From NCBI GenBank assembly GCA_039908525.1, contig JAMOAY010000009.1:1-64000 (forward strand): DNA of 64,000 nucleotides, written 5' to 3'. The notes below the pieces were generated by a model. The model worked only from the letters and a program-made list of their open reading frames with translations. It was not told the DNA's origin and ran no database searches. Each line of letters opens with the position of its first letter. Within the stretch, counting starts at the first letter, position 1. Shown piece by piece: positions 27,341-35,588 of the stretch. Both the position numbers and the translations under genes were made by a program. This DNA is from Magnetaquicoccus sp039908525. Lineage in GTDB: Bacteria > Pseudomonadota > Magnetococcia > Magnetococcales > Magnetaquicoccaceae.

Positions 27341-27910
27341 TCAGTCGGAGATAGGCTCCGTCCGCCCACCCGACGGGGGCCTGGGTGTCACCTTGCTCCG
27401 GTTCCTGGGGGGATTGCACGGACAGGCGGCCGCTCTTTTTGTTGCAGTGGTTACCTTTTTCTTCTTGGAGGCTTTGCTCTTTTTGGCCTTTTTGGTCGTG
27501 GCTTTTCTTTGGACCGGATATTTCACGCCTTGTGCGTAGGCGGGTGTCTGGGCGCCCACACTGCGTGCCGGGATGCCCAACTCTTTGACCGGCATGCCGG
27601 TCGAGCCCAAGGCGTCTCCTGCCCGACGGGTCGTGCTGCCGCTTCCCAGAGGGGGAGGTGTGGTCTGTACGGGCAGCGCCGCACGCTGTTTCATGGGGGA
27701 GGAGGGTTCCAGGGGAAGATCCAGGGTCATCTCACCCTGTTGCAACACGCCGCCCTCTTTGCGTCCTGCACAGGCGCTGACGGTCACCGCCAGCAGTGCC
27801 ACCAGAAAGATCTGTCCAGCCCGTTTGCGGGCCAGAAGGTCCAGCAGCCCGGATATCCCATGTGCAACCCCACCGGCCAGCGTGCCGACCTCCATACCCC
27901 ATCGCTTCAT
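27341..27910 (-). CDS. Lipoprotein with lysine-rich tail
   Basis: A 189-residue protein starting at the ATG with GGGAGAG upstream. The hydrophobic segment around residues 32-46 ends in the lipobox VSAC, so lipidation at that Cys is likely, although the pre-signal N-terminus is longer than usual. The mature part is Pro/Thr-rich and disordered. A highly basic patch near residues 140-155 (KKAKKSKASKKKK) resembles histone-like or peptidoglycan/LPS-contacting tails. No family is recognised. It is the first gene of the three-gene envelope cluster. Confidence 0.65.
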   Translation of the reverse strand: MKRWGMEVGTLAGGVAHGISGLLDLLARKRAGQIFLVALLAVTVSACAGRKEGGVLQQGEMTLDLPLEPSSPMKQRAALPVQTTPPPLGSGSTTRRAGDALGSTGMPVKELGIPARSVGAQTPAYAQGVKYPVQRKATTKKAKKSKASKKKKVTTATKRAAACPCNPPRNRSKVTPRPPSGGRTEPISD

Positions 27911-28094
27911 TGACCCGCTCTCCCTTGCCACGAACCCATGCGCCCACTTTGTTTTCCCCAACGCTTCTCCTGCCACCCGACAAGGAGCCTATGGAGTGTA
28001 TCGGAATTGCGGGGGAGTTGTTAAGGGTATTTCAACATTCACACCCGATTCTGCGCCATTTTTGTCATTAACGAGAGATGATTGCAAGCAGTGG

Positions 28095-28877
28095 TCAACG
28101 CCTTGGAAGGCGCTGCGCCTCGTACAGGGCGATTCCCGCCGCCACCGCGACGTTGAGGGAACCCACTGTGCCCGCGATGGGAATGGACAACAAGGTGTCG
28201 CACTTTTCTTGGGTCAGACGCCGCAGCCCTTTGCCCTCGCTGCCCAGGACCAGCGCCACCGATCCGCTGAAGGAAAAGTCGGCCAGACTCTGTTCGGCCT
28301 CGGCCGCCAGACCGCAGACATGGACCCCCCGCGCCTGCAACTCACCGATGGCCCGGGCCAGATTGATGACCCGCACCACATCCACCCGTTCCCCGGCACC
28401 CGCCGAGGCTTTGAGGGCTGCCGAGGAGAGGGGGGCGGTGCGATCCCGGGGCAGAATGACGGCCATCACCCCGAAGGCCTCGGCAGAGCGGATCACTGCA
28501 CCCAGGTTGCGGGGATCCTCGATGGTGTCCAGCACCAGCAACAGGCTGCGGTTTGTCCGCTGGAGACGGTCGAGGATATCGTCGAAGGAGGGCTGCCGGC
28601 GTATCCCCACCCGGGCCACCACCCCCTGATGCACCCCGTGACCGCTCATGCGGTCCAGCGTGACGCGATCGGCGAAGTGGGGGCGCAACCCCCGCTGCCG
28701 GGAGAGCTCAATCGCCTCCTGCAGACGGTTGCCATGCCCTCCCTTGAGAAAGGTGATCGACTCCAGTCGCCGTTCGGCGTCGGCCAGCAGGGCCAACACC
28801 GGGTTGAGACCGTACACAAGGTCGGCGGAGGGTGCCTCGTCGGGGGGGTGCTGTGTCAGCTCGGTGGGTCTGCCCAT
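28095..28877 (-). CDS. rlmB: 23S rRNA (guanosine-2'-O)-methyltransferase RlmB
   Basis: A 260-residue SpoU-family (SPOUT) methyltransferase that methylates G2251 of 23S rRNA. The N-terminal substrate-binding part begins DLVYGLNPVLALL. The three SpoU motifs are present: DPRNLGAVIRSAEAFG, LVLGSEGKGL and the knot segment SIPIAGTVGSLNVAVAAGI. The start touches the cysS stop, so the two genes are coupled. Next to cysS, rlmB is a commonly seen neighbour. The alternative TrmH is less likely because of the RlmB-type N-terminal domain. Confidence 0.92.
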   Translation of the reverse strand: MGRPTELTQHPPDEAPSADLVYGLNPVLALLADAERRLESITFLKGGHGNRLQEAIELSRQRGLRPHFADRVTLDRMSGHGVHQGVVARVGIRRQPSFDDILDRLQRTNRSLLLVLDTIEDPRNLGAVIRSAEAFGVMAVILPRDRTAPLSSAALKASAGAGERVDVVRVINLARAIGELQARGVHVCGLAAEAEQSLADFSFSGSVALVLGSEGKGLRRLTQEKCDTLLSIPIAGTVGSLNVAVAAGIALYEAQRLPRR

Positions 28878-30346
28878 CAGGTGCGCCTCCAGGTGGTACC
28901 CTCTTTGCCGTCCTGGAGGGTGATGCCGGTCTCCAGCAGCTGTTGGCGAATCCGGTCGGCTGCGGCAAAATCCCGGTTCTTGCGGGCCTCCAGGCGCTGC
29001 TGGATCAACGCCTCCACCTCGGCATCCGCCATCTCGTCCGTTTTCTGGCGATGGAAATAGAGGTCGGGCTCCTCACCCAGCAGCCCCAGGATGGCCGCCA
29101 AACGGCGCAACAGGGCCACACTCTGTTCGAGTTCTGTCCGTTCTGCTCCCGTCTGTTCCGGGCTGGCAACGGCGCGGTTGATCCGTTTGGCCAGCTCAAA
29201 CAGCACGGCAATGGCCTGGGGGGTGTTGAAATCGTCGTCCATCGCCGCCAGAAACCGTTCGGCTTCCTCCCCACCGGTGGACAGGGCCTGCGGATCCAGC
29301 GGGGACTCCTCCGCTTCCGGCAGACGGAGCAGCCGTTTTTTGGCCCCCGACAGGGCGGAATAGAGGCGATCCATGCCGTTCCGGGCCGCATCCAGCAACT
29401 CGCCGGAGAAGTCCAATGGGCTGCGATAATGGCTGTTGAGGATGAACAGTCGCAGCACCTCGCCGGGGTAACGGTCGAGCAGATCCCGAATGGTAAAAAA
29501 ATTGCCGAGGCTTTTGGACATCTTTTCCCGTTCACCGCCATCGGTCAGCACATTGACGAAACCATTGTGCAACCAGTAGCGCACCCAGGGGTGACCGCTG
29601 CTGCCCTCGGTTTGGGCAATTTCGTTTTCGTGATGGGGGAACAGCAGATCCATGCCGCCACCATGGATGTCAAAGGCGCTGCCCAGATATTTGCAACCCA
29701 TGGCGGAACATTCGATATGCCAGCCGGGACGGCCCACCCCCCAGGGCGAGGGCCAGTGAGGCTCTCCCTCTTTGGCCCGTTTCCACAGGACAAAATCCAG
29801 AGGGTTGCGTTTGTGTTCATCCACCTCCACCCGGGATCCGGCCTGCAGATCGGCCACCTGTTTGCCGGAGAGGCGGCCATAGGCAGGAAAACGGTCCACC
29901 GCATAAAACACATCCCCACCGCCCGTATAGGCCAAGCCATTCTCCAGCAGGGCATGGATCATCTCCTGCATCTCCGCCAGATGTTCGGTGGCCCGGGGTT
30001 CCACATCGGCGTTGGCCACCCCCAGGGCCTGCATGTCGGCGTGGAAGGCGGCGATGAACCGTTCCGTCAACTGCTGTACGGGTATGTTCAGGGCGTTGGC
30101 GCGCTGGATGATTTTGTCATCGATATCCGTGAAGTTGCGGACGTAGGTCACCTGCAGCCCGCAGGCGCGCAGATAGCGGACCACGATGTCAAACACCACC
30201 ATCACCCGTGCATGGCCGATATGGCAATAGTCGTAGACCGTGACTCCGCAGACGTAGATACCCACCCGACCGGGCTGACGTGGCACCAGGGGCTCTTTCC
30301 GCCGTCCCATGGAGTTGAAGAGTTGGATCTGCAGAGCTCTTTTCAC
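28877..30346 (-). CDS. cysS: Cysteinyl-tRNA synthetase
   Basis: A 489-residue class I synthetase of normal length. The zinc-binding Cys in YVCGVTVYDYCHIGHAR is followed by a HIGH motif. Further zinc ligands lie in HIECSAMGC and FPHHENEIAQ, and the KMSKSLGN signature is intact. The C-terminal DALR and anticodon-binding parts follow, ending in a helical tail. It charges tRNA-Cys in the cytoplasm. The gene is upstream of and coupled to rlmB, and is transcribed divergently from the aminotransferase. Confidence 0.97.
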   Translation of the reverse strand: MKRALQIQLFNSMGRRKEPLVPRQPGRVGIYVCGVTVYDYCHIGHARVMVVFDIVVRYLRACGLQVTYVRNFTDIDDKIIQRANALNIPVQQLTERFIAAFHADMQALGVANADVEPRATEHLAEMQEMIHALLENGLAYTGGGDVFYAVDRFPAYGRLSGKQVADLQAGSRVEVDEHKRNPLDFVLWKRAKEGEPHWPSPWGVGRPGWHIECSAMGCKYLGSAFDIHGGGMDLLFPHHENEIAQTEGSSGHPWVRYWLHNGFVNVLTDGGEREKMSKSLGNFFTIRDLLDRYPGEVLRLFILNSHYRSPLDFSGELLDAARNGMDRLYSALSGAKKRLLRLPEAEESPLDPQALSTGGEEAERFLAAMDDDFNTPQAIAVLFELAKRINRAVASPEQTGAERTELEQSVALLRRLAAILGLLGEEPDLYFHRQKTDEMADAEVEALIQQRLEARKNRDFAAADRIRQQLLETGITLQDGKEGTTWRRT

Positions 30347-30437
30347 AAACTTGTTCTCCCTATCGCCTTCATGCTATTTTTGCCGGGTTTCGGACATTCT
30401 CGGCCCTTTTTTGGAACCCCACAGGAAACGGACAGCC

Positions 30438-31646
30438 ATGCTACTTTTATCGAACCGTATTCAGAAGGTAAAGCCTTCACCGACGTTGGCCATCGCAGCC
30501 AAGGCGAAGGAGCTCCAGTCACGCGGCATCGACGTGATCGATCTGGGCTCCGGGGAGCCGGATTTTGACACCCCCGACCATATCAAACAGGCGGCCATTC
30601 AGGCCATCCAGGAGGGGTTCACCAAATATACGGCGGTGGATGGCATTCCCGAACTCAAAAATGCCATCATTGCCAAGTTTCAGCAAGACAATCAACTCAC
30701 CTTTGCCGCCAATCAGGTGGTGGTGACGGTGGGAGGCAAGCAGGCCTTCTACAATCTGGCGCAGGCCATGCTGAACCCGGGGGATGAGGTGATCATTCCC
30801 GCCCCGTACTGGGTCTCCTACCCCGACATGGTGTTGCTGGCGGATGGGGTGCCGGTCATTGTGGACTCCCAGGAGGAGACCGGGTTCAAGATCACGCCGG
30901 CCTCACTGGCGGCGGCCATCACCCCCAGAACCCGTTTTGTGGTGCTCAACTCCCCCAGCAACCCATCGGGGGCGGGCTACACCCGGGAGGAATTGGTTGC
31001 CCTGGGGGCGGTGATCGAGGCCCATCCCCATGTCTGGGCGGTGGTGGATGACATCTATGAAAAGCTGGTTTATGACGGTTTCAAATCGGTCACCTTGACA
31101 GAGGCCGTGCCGACTCTCCGGGAGCGCACGGTGATCCTCCATGGGGTTTCCAAAACCTACTCCATGACCGGGTGGCGCATTGGTTATGCGGCGGGTCCGG
31201 TGGAGATCATCCGTGCCATGGGCAAGATGCAGTCCCAGAGCACCTCCAACGCCACCTCCATCGCCCAAAAGGCCGCAGTGGCGGCACTGGCGGGTCCGCA
31301 GGAGGTGATCCAGCCCATGCTGGAGGCGTTTACCGCGCGGCGCAACTTTGTGGTCAGCGCCTTGAACACCATCCCCGGCATGCGCTGTCGGGCCCCGGAG
31401 GGCTCTTTTTACGTGTTCCCCCATGTCGGGGGGCTGATCGGCACCCGGACACCTGCGGGTCAGGAGATCAGGAGCAGCATGGAGTTGGCGGCGTTCATGC
31501 TGGAGAGCCATCAACTGGCCCTGGTACCGGGCGTGGCCTTCGGCATGGATCCTTACATCCGCATCTCGTTTGCCACCTCCATGGAAAACCTGCAACGGGC
31601 CGTCGAGCGCATTCGCCGGGTCTCCCGGGAACTCCTGGGCGAATAG
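30438..31646 (+). CDS. aspC: Aspartate/aromatic aminotransferase (class I, PLP)
   Basis: A 402-residue fold-type I aminotransferase of the aspartate (I-gamma/AatA) type. I place the start at MLLLSNR, with AGGAAA before it. LGSGEPDFDTP, KYTAVDGIPELK and the NSPSNPSGAGYTREEL substrate segment are present. The PLP lysine lies in LHGVSKTYSMTGWRIGY. The expected reaction is aspartate plus 2-oxoglutarate to oxaloacetate plus glutamate; some relatives also use prephenate or aromatic acids, which cannot be told here. Confidence 0.92.
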   Translation: MLLLSNRIQKVKPSPTLAIAAKAKELQSRGIDVIDLGSGEPDFDTPDHIKQAAIQAIQEGFTKYTAVDGIPELKNAIIAKFQQDNQLTFAANQVVVTVGGKQAFYNLAQAMLNPGDEVIIPAPYWVSYPDMVLLADGVPVIVDSQEETGFKITPASLAAAITPRTRFVVLNSPSNPSGAGYTREELVALGAVIEAHPHVWAVVDDIYEKLVYDGFKSVTLTEAVPTLRERTVILHGVSKTYSMTGWRIGYAAGPVEIIRAMGKMQSQSTSNATSIAQKAAVAALAGPQEVIQPMLEAFTARRNFVVSALNTIPGMRCRAPEGSFYVFPHVGGLIGTRTPAGQEIRSSMELAAFMLESHQLALVPGVAFGMDPYIRISFATSMENLQRAVERIRRVSRELLGE

Positions 31647-31706
31647 ATCTGTCTGACCTCCCAGGAAGCCGATACAAACACAAGAAAAGAGGGGTGGAGG
31701 GGTTCT

Positions 31707-31726
31707 GGGGGCGGTTCACCGCCCCC
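31707..31726 (+). repeat. GC-rich hairpin between aspC and acyP
   Basis: GGGGGCGG (31707-31714) pairs perfectly with CCGCCCCC (31719-31726) around a TTCA loop. No T-run follows, so it is not a textbook terminator. It resembles the hairpin at 33986-34004 in general form (G5 arm, short loop), so both may be members of one dispersed intergenic repeat family. Confidence 0.6.
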
Positions 31727-31757
31727 CCGGGGTTTCAAGGTCACTGGGGGTATTGAA

Positions 31758-32048
31758 ATGATGGAGACAGAATCATCGACGCACAAGAATCTGAAAATTT
31801 TCGGCCGGGTGCAAGGGGTCTACTACCGCGCCTCCACCCAGCAGGAGGCGGAGCAGTTGGGCCTGACCGGCTGGGTCAAAAACCGGGCCGACGGTTCGGT
31901 GGAGGCCGAGGTGCATGGAGCCTCCAACGCGGTGATGGCCCTGATTGCCTGGTGCCAGCACGGTCCCCCCGGTGCCCGGGTGGAGCGCGTGGAGGTCACG
32001 GACTGCCTGCCAGCGCTTCATGAGGGGTTCCAAATCCTGACACGGTGA
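31758..32048 (+). CDS. acyP: Acylphosphatase
   Basis: A 96-residue acylphosphatase that hydrolyses carboxyl-phosphate bonds such as those of acetyl phosphate. The phosphate-binding loop GRVQGVYYR contains the catalytic Arg, and the Asn of GWVKNRADGSVEAEV orients the water. Both family signatures are intact. It lies 111 bp after aspC. Its last 31 bp overlap, on the opposite strand, the end of the truncated hicA frame. Confidence 0.93.
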   Translation: MMETESSTHKNLKIFGRVQGVYYRASTQQEAEQLGLTGWVKNRADGSVEAEVHGASNAVMALIAWCQHGPPGARVERVEVTDCLPALHEGFQILTR

Positions 32049-32173
32049 GGGGGTTGCGTCCATGATGGCCTCCCGTGAAAGATTTCGCTCCCCCTCTGGC
32101 GCACGACTCGGAAGCCAACCCGTTCCAGGATGGCAATACGCGCACGACCGGACACTTGTGGCAAACCACTCAC
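32018..32173 (-). pseudogene. hicA: Truncated HicA toxin remnant
   Basis: This short frame begins at a GTG (32173) overlapping the hicB stop in a GTGA arrangement. It encodes 51 residues. The first 29 or so (LPQVSGRARIAILERVGF and VVRQRGS) match the HicA N-terminus closely as I know the family. After GS the catalytic-His region (normally GSHxxxxH followed by TVPxH) is lost and unrelated sequence runs to a stop inside the 3' end of acyP. HicA is an mRNA interferase; without its His it should be inactive. It appears to be eroded by rearrangement next to acyP. I found it by translating the strand directly. Confidence 0.72.
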
Positions 32174-32376
32174 ACCGCCACCACGAATGCCTCGAACCGC
32201 TCTGTTGGAATGATGTGATGGTCATCTTCCATGGCTGCGATATAAACCTGAGTGGCCTCCCGGATGTTGACGATGGTCTGCTCTTTCGTCTTCCCCTGGC
32301 TGATGCAACCCGGCAGGCTGGGACATTCCGCCACCCAAAATCCATCCTCTCCGGGGTGGATGATCACTTGTCGCAC
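32170..32376 (-). CDS. hicB: HicB-family antitoxin (solitary)
   Basis: A 68-residue short-form HicB. The sequence contains GEDGFWVAECPSLPGCISQGKTKEQ and a helical IREATQVYIAAMEDD, hallmarks of the HicB partial RNase H fold. There is no C-terminal DNA-binding extension. The order hicB then hicA is the reverse of the commonest arrangement but is known. The toxin partner downstream is truncated, so this antitoxin is probably an orphan or a decaying remnant. Confidence 0.88.
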   Translation of the reverse strand: MRQVIIHPGEDGFWVAECPSLPGCISQGKTKEQTIVNIREATQVYIAAMEDDHHIIPTERFEAFVVAV

Positions 32377-32457
32377 TGGAATCCCCTGTCAAATTGATCG
32401 GCGATCTTTGCTGTGTTGAAGTCTGGAGGGTCCGCGCACGGTGGGCAAGAGGCGACC

Positions 32458-33252
32458 TCACACCGTCAAATCCTTCACCTCATCCTCTTCCACCTCCTTG
32501 CCCTCGGCCAGCAGGCGTCGGTACTCCTGGTGGCTGTGCAGGGCGGAGAGCAGGTAGGCCCAACTCATGATGAAGAGCGTCGAGGCCATGTGAATGGTCA
32601 AGACCGTGATGAACAGCACCGCCCCGACCAGGGTCAAAAAGGGGCGCTGACGGTGCCAGTGAAAATCCTTCATGCTGCGAAAACGGATGGTGCTGACCAT
32701 CAGGATGCCCAGCATGAAGGTCAGCACCAGAGGCAACCAGCGCCACAAACCCACCGCGTTGCCACCCTCGGCCCGAATACCCAAATCCTGGTAGAACAGG
32801 ATGATCGCCGAGACGATCACCGCCGCCGCCGGAATGGGCAGACCCTGGAAATAGCGTTTGGAAACCCGTTCATCCTGAATGACATGCTGCTGCACATTGA
32901 AACGGGCCAGGCGCAGGGCGCCACACACCGCATAGAGGAAAGCCGCCGCCCAGCCAAGGCGGTGGAAAGGCTCCAGGGCCCACAGATAGACCAGGACCGC
33001 CGGTGCAATGCCGAAAGAGAGGAAATCCGCCAGGCTGTCATACTCTTTGCCAAAGGCCGAGGCGGCATTCATGGCGCGTGCCACCCGCCCATCCAGGGCA
33101 TCAAACACCCCCGCTGCCACGATGGCCTGGGCACTGTGCTCGTAACTGCCCCCCAGGGCCGCCATGATGGCATAAAAGCCAAAAAACATCCCTCCGGTGG
33201 TCAGCAGATTGGGGAAGATGTACACCCCTTTTTTGTTGATCAGCTCGCTCAT
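32458..33252 (-). CDS. pssA: CDP-diacylglycerol-serine O-phosphatidyltransferase
   Basis: A 264-residue integral membrane protein of the CDP-alcohol phosphatidyltransferase family. The catalytic pattern DGxxAR(x8)GxxxDxxxD is intact (DALDGRVARAMNAASAFGKEYDSLAD region). Six or more hydrophobic helices follow. It makes phosphatidylserine from CDP-diacylglycerol and serine. The start overlaps the psd stop by four bases (ATGA), so precursor synthesis and decarboxylation are coupled. The C-terminal tail is unusually acidic and basic but short. Confidence 0.94.
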   Translation of the reverse strand: MSELINKKGVYIFPNLLTTGGMFFGFYAIMAALGGSYEHSAQAIVAAGVFDALDGRVARAMNAASAFGKEYDSLADFLSFGIAPAVLVYLWALEPFHRLGWAAAFLYAVCGALRLARFNVQQHVIQDERVSKRYFQGLPIPAAAVIVSAIILFYQDLGIRAEGGNAVGLWRWLPLVLTFMLGILMVSTIRFRSMKDFHWHRQRPFLTLVGAVLFITVLTIHMASTLFIMSWAYLLSALHSHQEYRRLLAEGKEVEEDEVKDLTV

Positions 33253-33896
33253 GGAGCGGTCTCCAGATGGGCCACCACCGACTCTCCGGCCGCAGTCCGA
33301 TCGCCAATGCCGACGGCCATCCTGGCCGATAAAGGCAGATAGATGTCCACCCGAGAGCCAAAACGGATCAGACCGAAACGACTGCCCTGCGCCACCTGTT
33401 GCCCCACCTGCAGGCGGCAGATGATGCGCCGGGCAATCAATCCGGCCACTTGTACAAAGGCCAGCCTCACCCCGGAAGGCGAGGTGATGACAATCTCCAT
33501 GCGCTCGTTTTCAAGCGAGGCCTTGTCCAAGGCTGCATTAAGAAAACGTCCCGGATGGTAGGCCACCTGGGTGACCTCCCCCCCGATCGGGCATCGGTTG
33601 ACGTGTACGCTGAACACATTCATGAAAATGGAACATTTGCGGGCCGGTTGACCGGTCAGGGGAGCGGAGGAGACCTCTTCAATGGCCACCACCCGTCCAT
33701 CGGCCGGGGCGATGACCAAGCCATTTCCGGTTGGTGTCTGGCGCTCCGGGTCGCGGAAGAACCAGATGCACCAACCGCTCAGCAGCCACAGCAACAGGGA
33801 ACCCAGGCGGGAGGGACAGACAAACTCTCCGGCCAGGGCGATGCCCACAAACGCGGCAATAAACGGCCACCCCTCTACAGCAACGGGACTGCGCAT
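33249..33896 (-). CDS. psd: Phosphatidylserine decarboxylase (short type)
   Basis: A 215-residue proenzyme. The start at 33896 is set by a GAGGGGG site; ten codons of open frame precede it. Two hydrophobic helices near the N-terminus anchor it. The self-cleavage motif lies in GLIRFGSRVDIYLP, where the bond before Ser would give the pyruvoyl group, and a His-containing FSVHVNRCPIGG supports the family. It converts phosphatidylserine to phosphatidylethanolamine. The short form is typical of Alphaproteobacteria, Deltaproteobacteria and relatives. The order ilvB-ilvH-ilvC-psd-pssA is a recurrent one. Confidence 0.94.
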   Translation of the reverse strand: MRSPVAVEGWPFIAAFVGIALAGEFVCPSRLGSLLLWLLSGWCIWFFRDPERQTPTGNGLVIAPADGRVVAIEEVSSAPLTGQPARKCSIFMNVFSVHVNRCPIGGEVTQVAYHPGRFLNAALDKASLENERMEIVITSPSGVRLAFVQVAGLIARRIICRLQVGQQVAQGSRFGLIRFGSRVDIYLPLSARMAVGIGDRTAAGESVVAHLETAP

Positions 33897-33956
33897 GAAG
33901 AAACCCCCTCTTGTTAACGGAAACATTGGGAAATGTTTGTCAAAATTGCATGGGGT

Positions 33957-34004
33957 CCAGGGGAGATTATCTCCCCTGGCGGGGGGCGGGGGCAGAGCCC
34001 CCGC
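33957..34004. repeat. Palindromic intergenic element between ilvC and psd
   Basis: A perfect 23-bp palindrome (33957-33979; arms CCAGGGGAGAT around one T) is followed by an 8-bp-stem hairpin GCGGGGGC-AGA-GCCCCCGC (33986-34004). It sits in the 121-bp gap after ilvC on its transcribed strand. There is no T-run. It has the look of a dispersed REP/BIME-like element and could attenuate transcription or protect the 3' end of ilvC mRNA. Confidence 0.75.
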
Positions 34005-34017
34005 AAACGCCTGGCTG

Positions 34018-35034
34018 TCAATTCTTGCTCTTGTCCACCAACTGCCCTTTCTGAATCCAGGGCATCATGGCCCGCAAACTGTGCCCCAACGCCTCAATGG
34101 GGTGTTGCTGACCTCGCCGCCGCAGGGCCTGGAAACGGGGCCGCCCCGCCATGTTTTCCAGGATCCACTCCCGGGCAAAGGCACCGCTCTGAATCTCGTC
34201 GAGAATGCGCTTCATCTCCCGTTTGGTCTCTTCGTTGATCACCCGCGGCCCGCGGGTGACATCTCCGTATTCGGCCGTGTTGGAGATGGAATAGCGCATG
34301 TTGGCAATGCCTCCTTCGTAGATCAGATCCACGATCAGCTTGGTCTCATGCAGACACTCGAAATAGGCCATCTCCGGGGCGTAACCGGCCTCCACCAGGG
34401 TTTCAAAACCGGCCTGGATCAAGGCAGAGATGCCACCACACAGCACCGCCTGCTCACCAAACAGATCGGTTTCGGTCTCTTCTCGGAAATTGGTTTCGAT
34501 AATGCCGGCCCGTCCACCCCCGATGGCCGAGGCATAGGCCAGCGCGGTACGCCGGGCCTCCCGGGAAAAATCCTGGTGGATGGCAATCAGGGTCGGCACA
34601 CCCCCGCCACGGCTGTATTCGGCACGCACCAGATGCCCCGGCCCTTTCGGCGCGGCGAGAAAGACATCACACTCCAGGGGAGGGTCGATCTGCCCGAAGT
34701 GAATGTTGAAACCATGGGCAAAGGCCAGGGCGGCGCCCGGCTTGATATGGGGGGCAATCGTTTCACGATAGATGCGGGCCTGATGTTCATCGGGCGCCAG
34801 CAGCATGACCACATCCGCACCGGTGACGGCCTGCCCGATCTCGGCCACGGCCAAACCGGCCGCCTCCGCCTTTTTCCAGGAGCTGGAATCGGCACGCAGG
34901 CCAACCACCACGTTCATGCCGGAATCTTTCAGATTCTGGGCATGGGCGTGGCCCTGGGAACCATAGCCGATGATGGCGATCTTTTTTGCCTTCAGGTGCG
35001 CCAGATCCGCGTCACGATCGTAAAACACTTTCAT
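34018..35034 (-). CDS. ilvC: Ketol-acid reductoisomerase
   Basis: A 338-residue class I (short) reductoisomerase. The Rossmann fingerprint IGYGSQGHAHAQNLKDSG is near residue 25. The metal-binding and substrate motifs (AHGFNIHFG, and GGISALIQAGFETLVEAGYAPEMAYFECLHE) are intact. It converts acetolactate or acetohydroxybutyrate to the dihydroxy acid using NADPH and Mg2+. It is third in the ilvB-ilvH-ilvC run, 46 bp after ilvH. Confidence 0.97.
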   Translation of the reverse strand: MKVFYDRDADLAHLKAKKIAIIGYGSQGHAHAQNLKDSGMNVVVGLRADSSSWKKAEAAGLAVAEIGQAVTGADVVMLLAPDEHQARIYRETIAPHIKPGAALAFAHGFNIHFGQIDPPLECDVFLAAPKGPGHLVRAEYSRGGGVPTLIAIHQDFSREARRTALAYASAIGGGRAGIIETNFREETETDLFGEQAVLCGGISALIQAGFETLVEAGYAPEMAYFECLHETKLIVDLIYEGGIANMRYSISNTAEYGDVTRGPRVINEETKREMKRILDEIQSGAFAREWILENMAGRPRFQALRRRGQQHPIEALGHSLRAMMPWIQKGQLVDKSKN

Positions 35035-35080
35035 ACAGAGGATTCCTTATGCTTGCAAAATGTGGACAGATGTTCAAAAA

Positions 35081-35578
35081 CTATTTCCGGCTTCCCCGGG
35101 CGATGGCCACCTGACCGGTGCGCACCACCTCCGCCACACCGAGGGGCTCCAACATGGCCAGACAGGCATCCAGCTTTTCGGAGTCTCCGGTCAGCTCGAC
35201 GATCAGGGAAGCCGGGGTGGCATCCACGATCCGCGCATGGAAAATCGAGGCGATATTCAACACCTCCTGCCGAATGTTGCGTTCCTGAGGGCCATGCTCC
35301 GTCAGAATTCTGGCCAGCATCAACTCCCGCCCAATATGGGGCCCCTCGCTCAGGTTGGTCACCTGAATCACCGGGATCAATTTGTTGAGCTGTTTGAGGA
35401 TCTGCTCGATGATGGGATCATCCCCCGCCGTGACCAGCGTGATGCGGGAGGTTTCGCCATTGCCAACCGGGGCGACCGTCAGGCTTTCAATATTGAAACC
35501 ACGTGCGGAAAAAAGTCCGGCAACCCGCGACAGCACGCCGGACTCGTTTTCCACCATGACCGATATGATATGTCTCAT
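35081..35578 (-). CDS. ilvH: Acetolactate synthase small (regulatory) subunit
   Basis: A 165-residue regulatory subunit. The ATG at 35578 gives MRHIISVMVENESGVLSRVAGLFSARGFNIESL, the ACT domain that binds valine, with AGGAG upstream. The C-terminal domain begins near residue 80 and activates the catalytic subunit. Length and spacing (10 bp after ilvB) are normal. Feedback inhibition by valine is expected from the family. Confidence 0.96.
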   Translation of the reverse strand: MRHIISVMVENESGVLSRVAGLFSARGFNIESLTVAPVGNGETSRITLVTAGDDPIIEQILKQLNKLIPVIQVTNLSEGPHIGRELMLARILTEHGPQERNIRQEVLNIASIFHARIVDATPASLIVELTGDSEKLDACLAMLEPLGVAEVVRTGQVAIARGSRK

Positions 35579-35588
35579 CCTTCGTCTC

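Noticed and set aside
33957..34004. Reading the palindrome region as a CRISPR or attachment site
   Set aside because: There is only one copy, with no spacers, integrase or tRNA nearby. A dispersed hairpin element explains it better.
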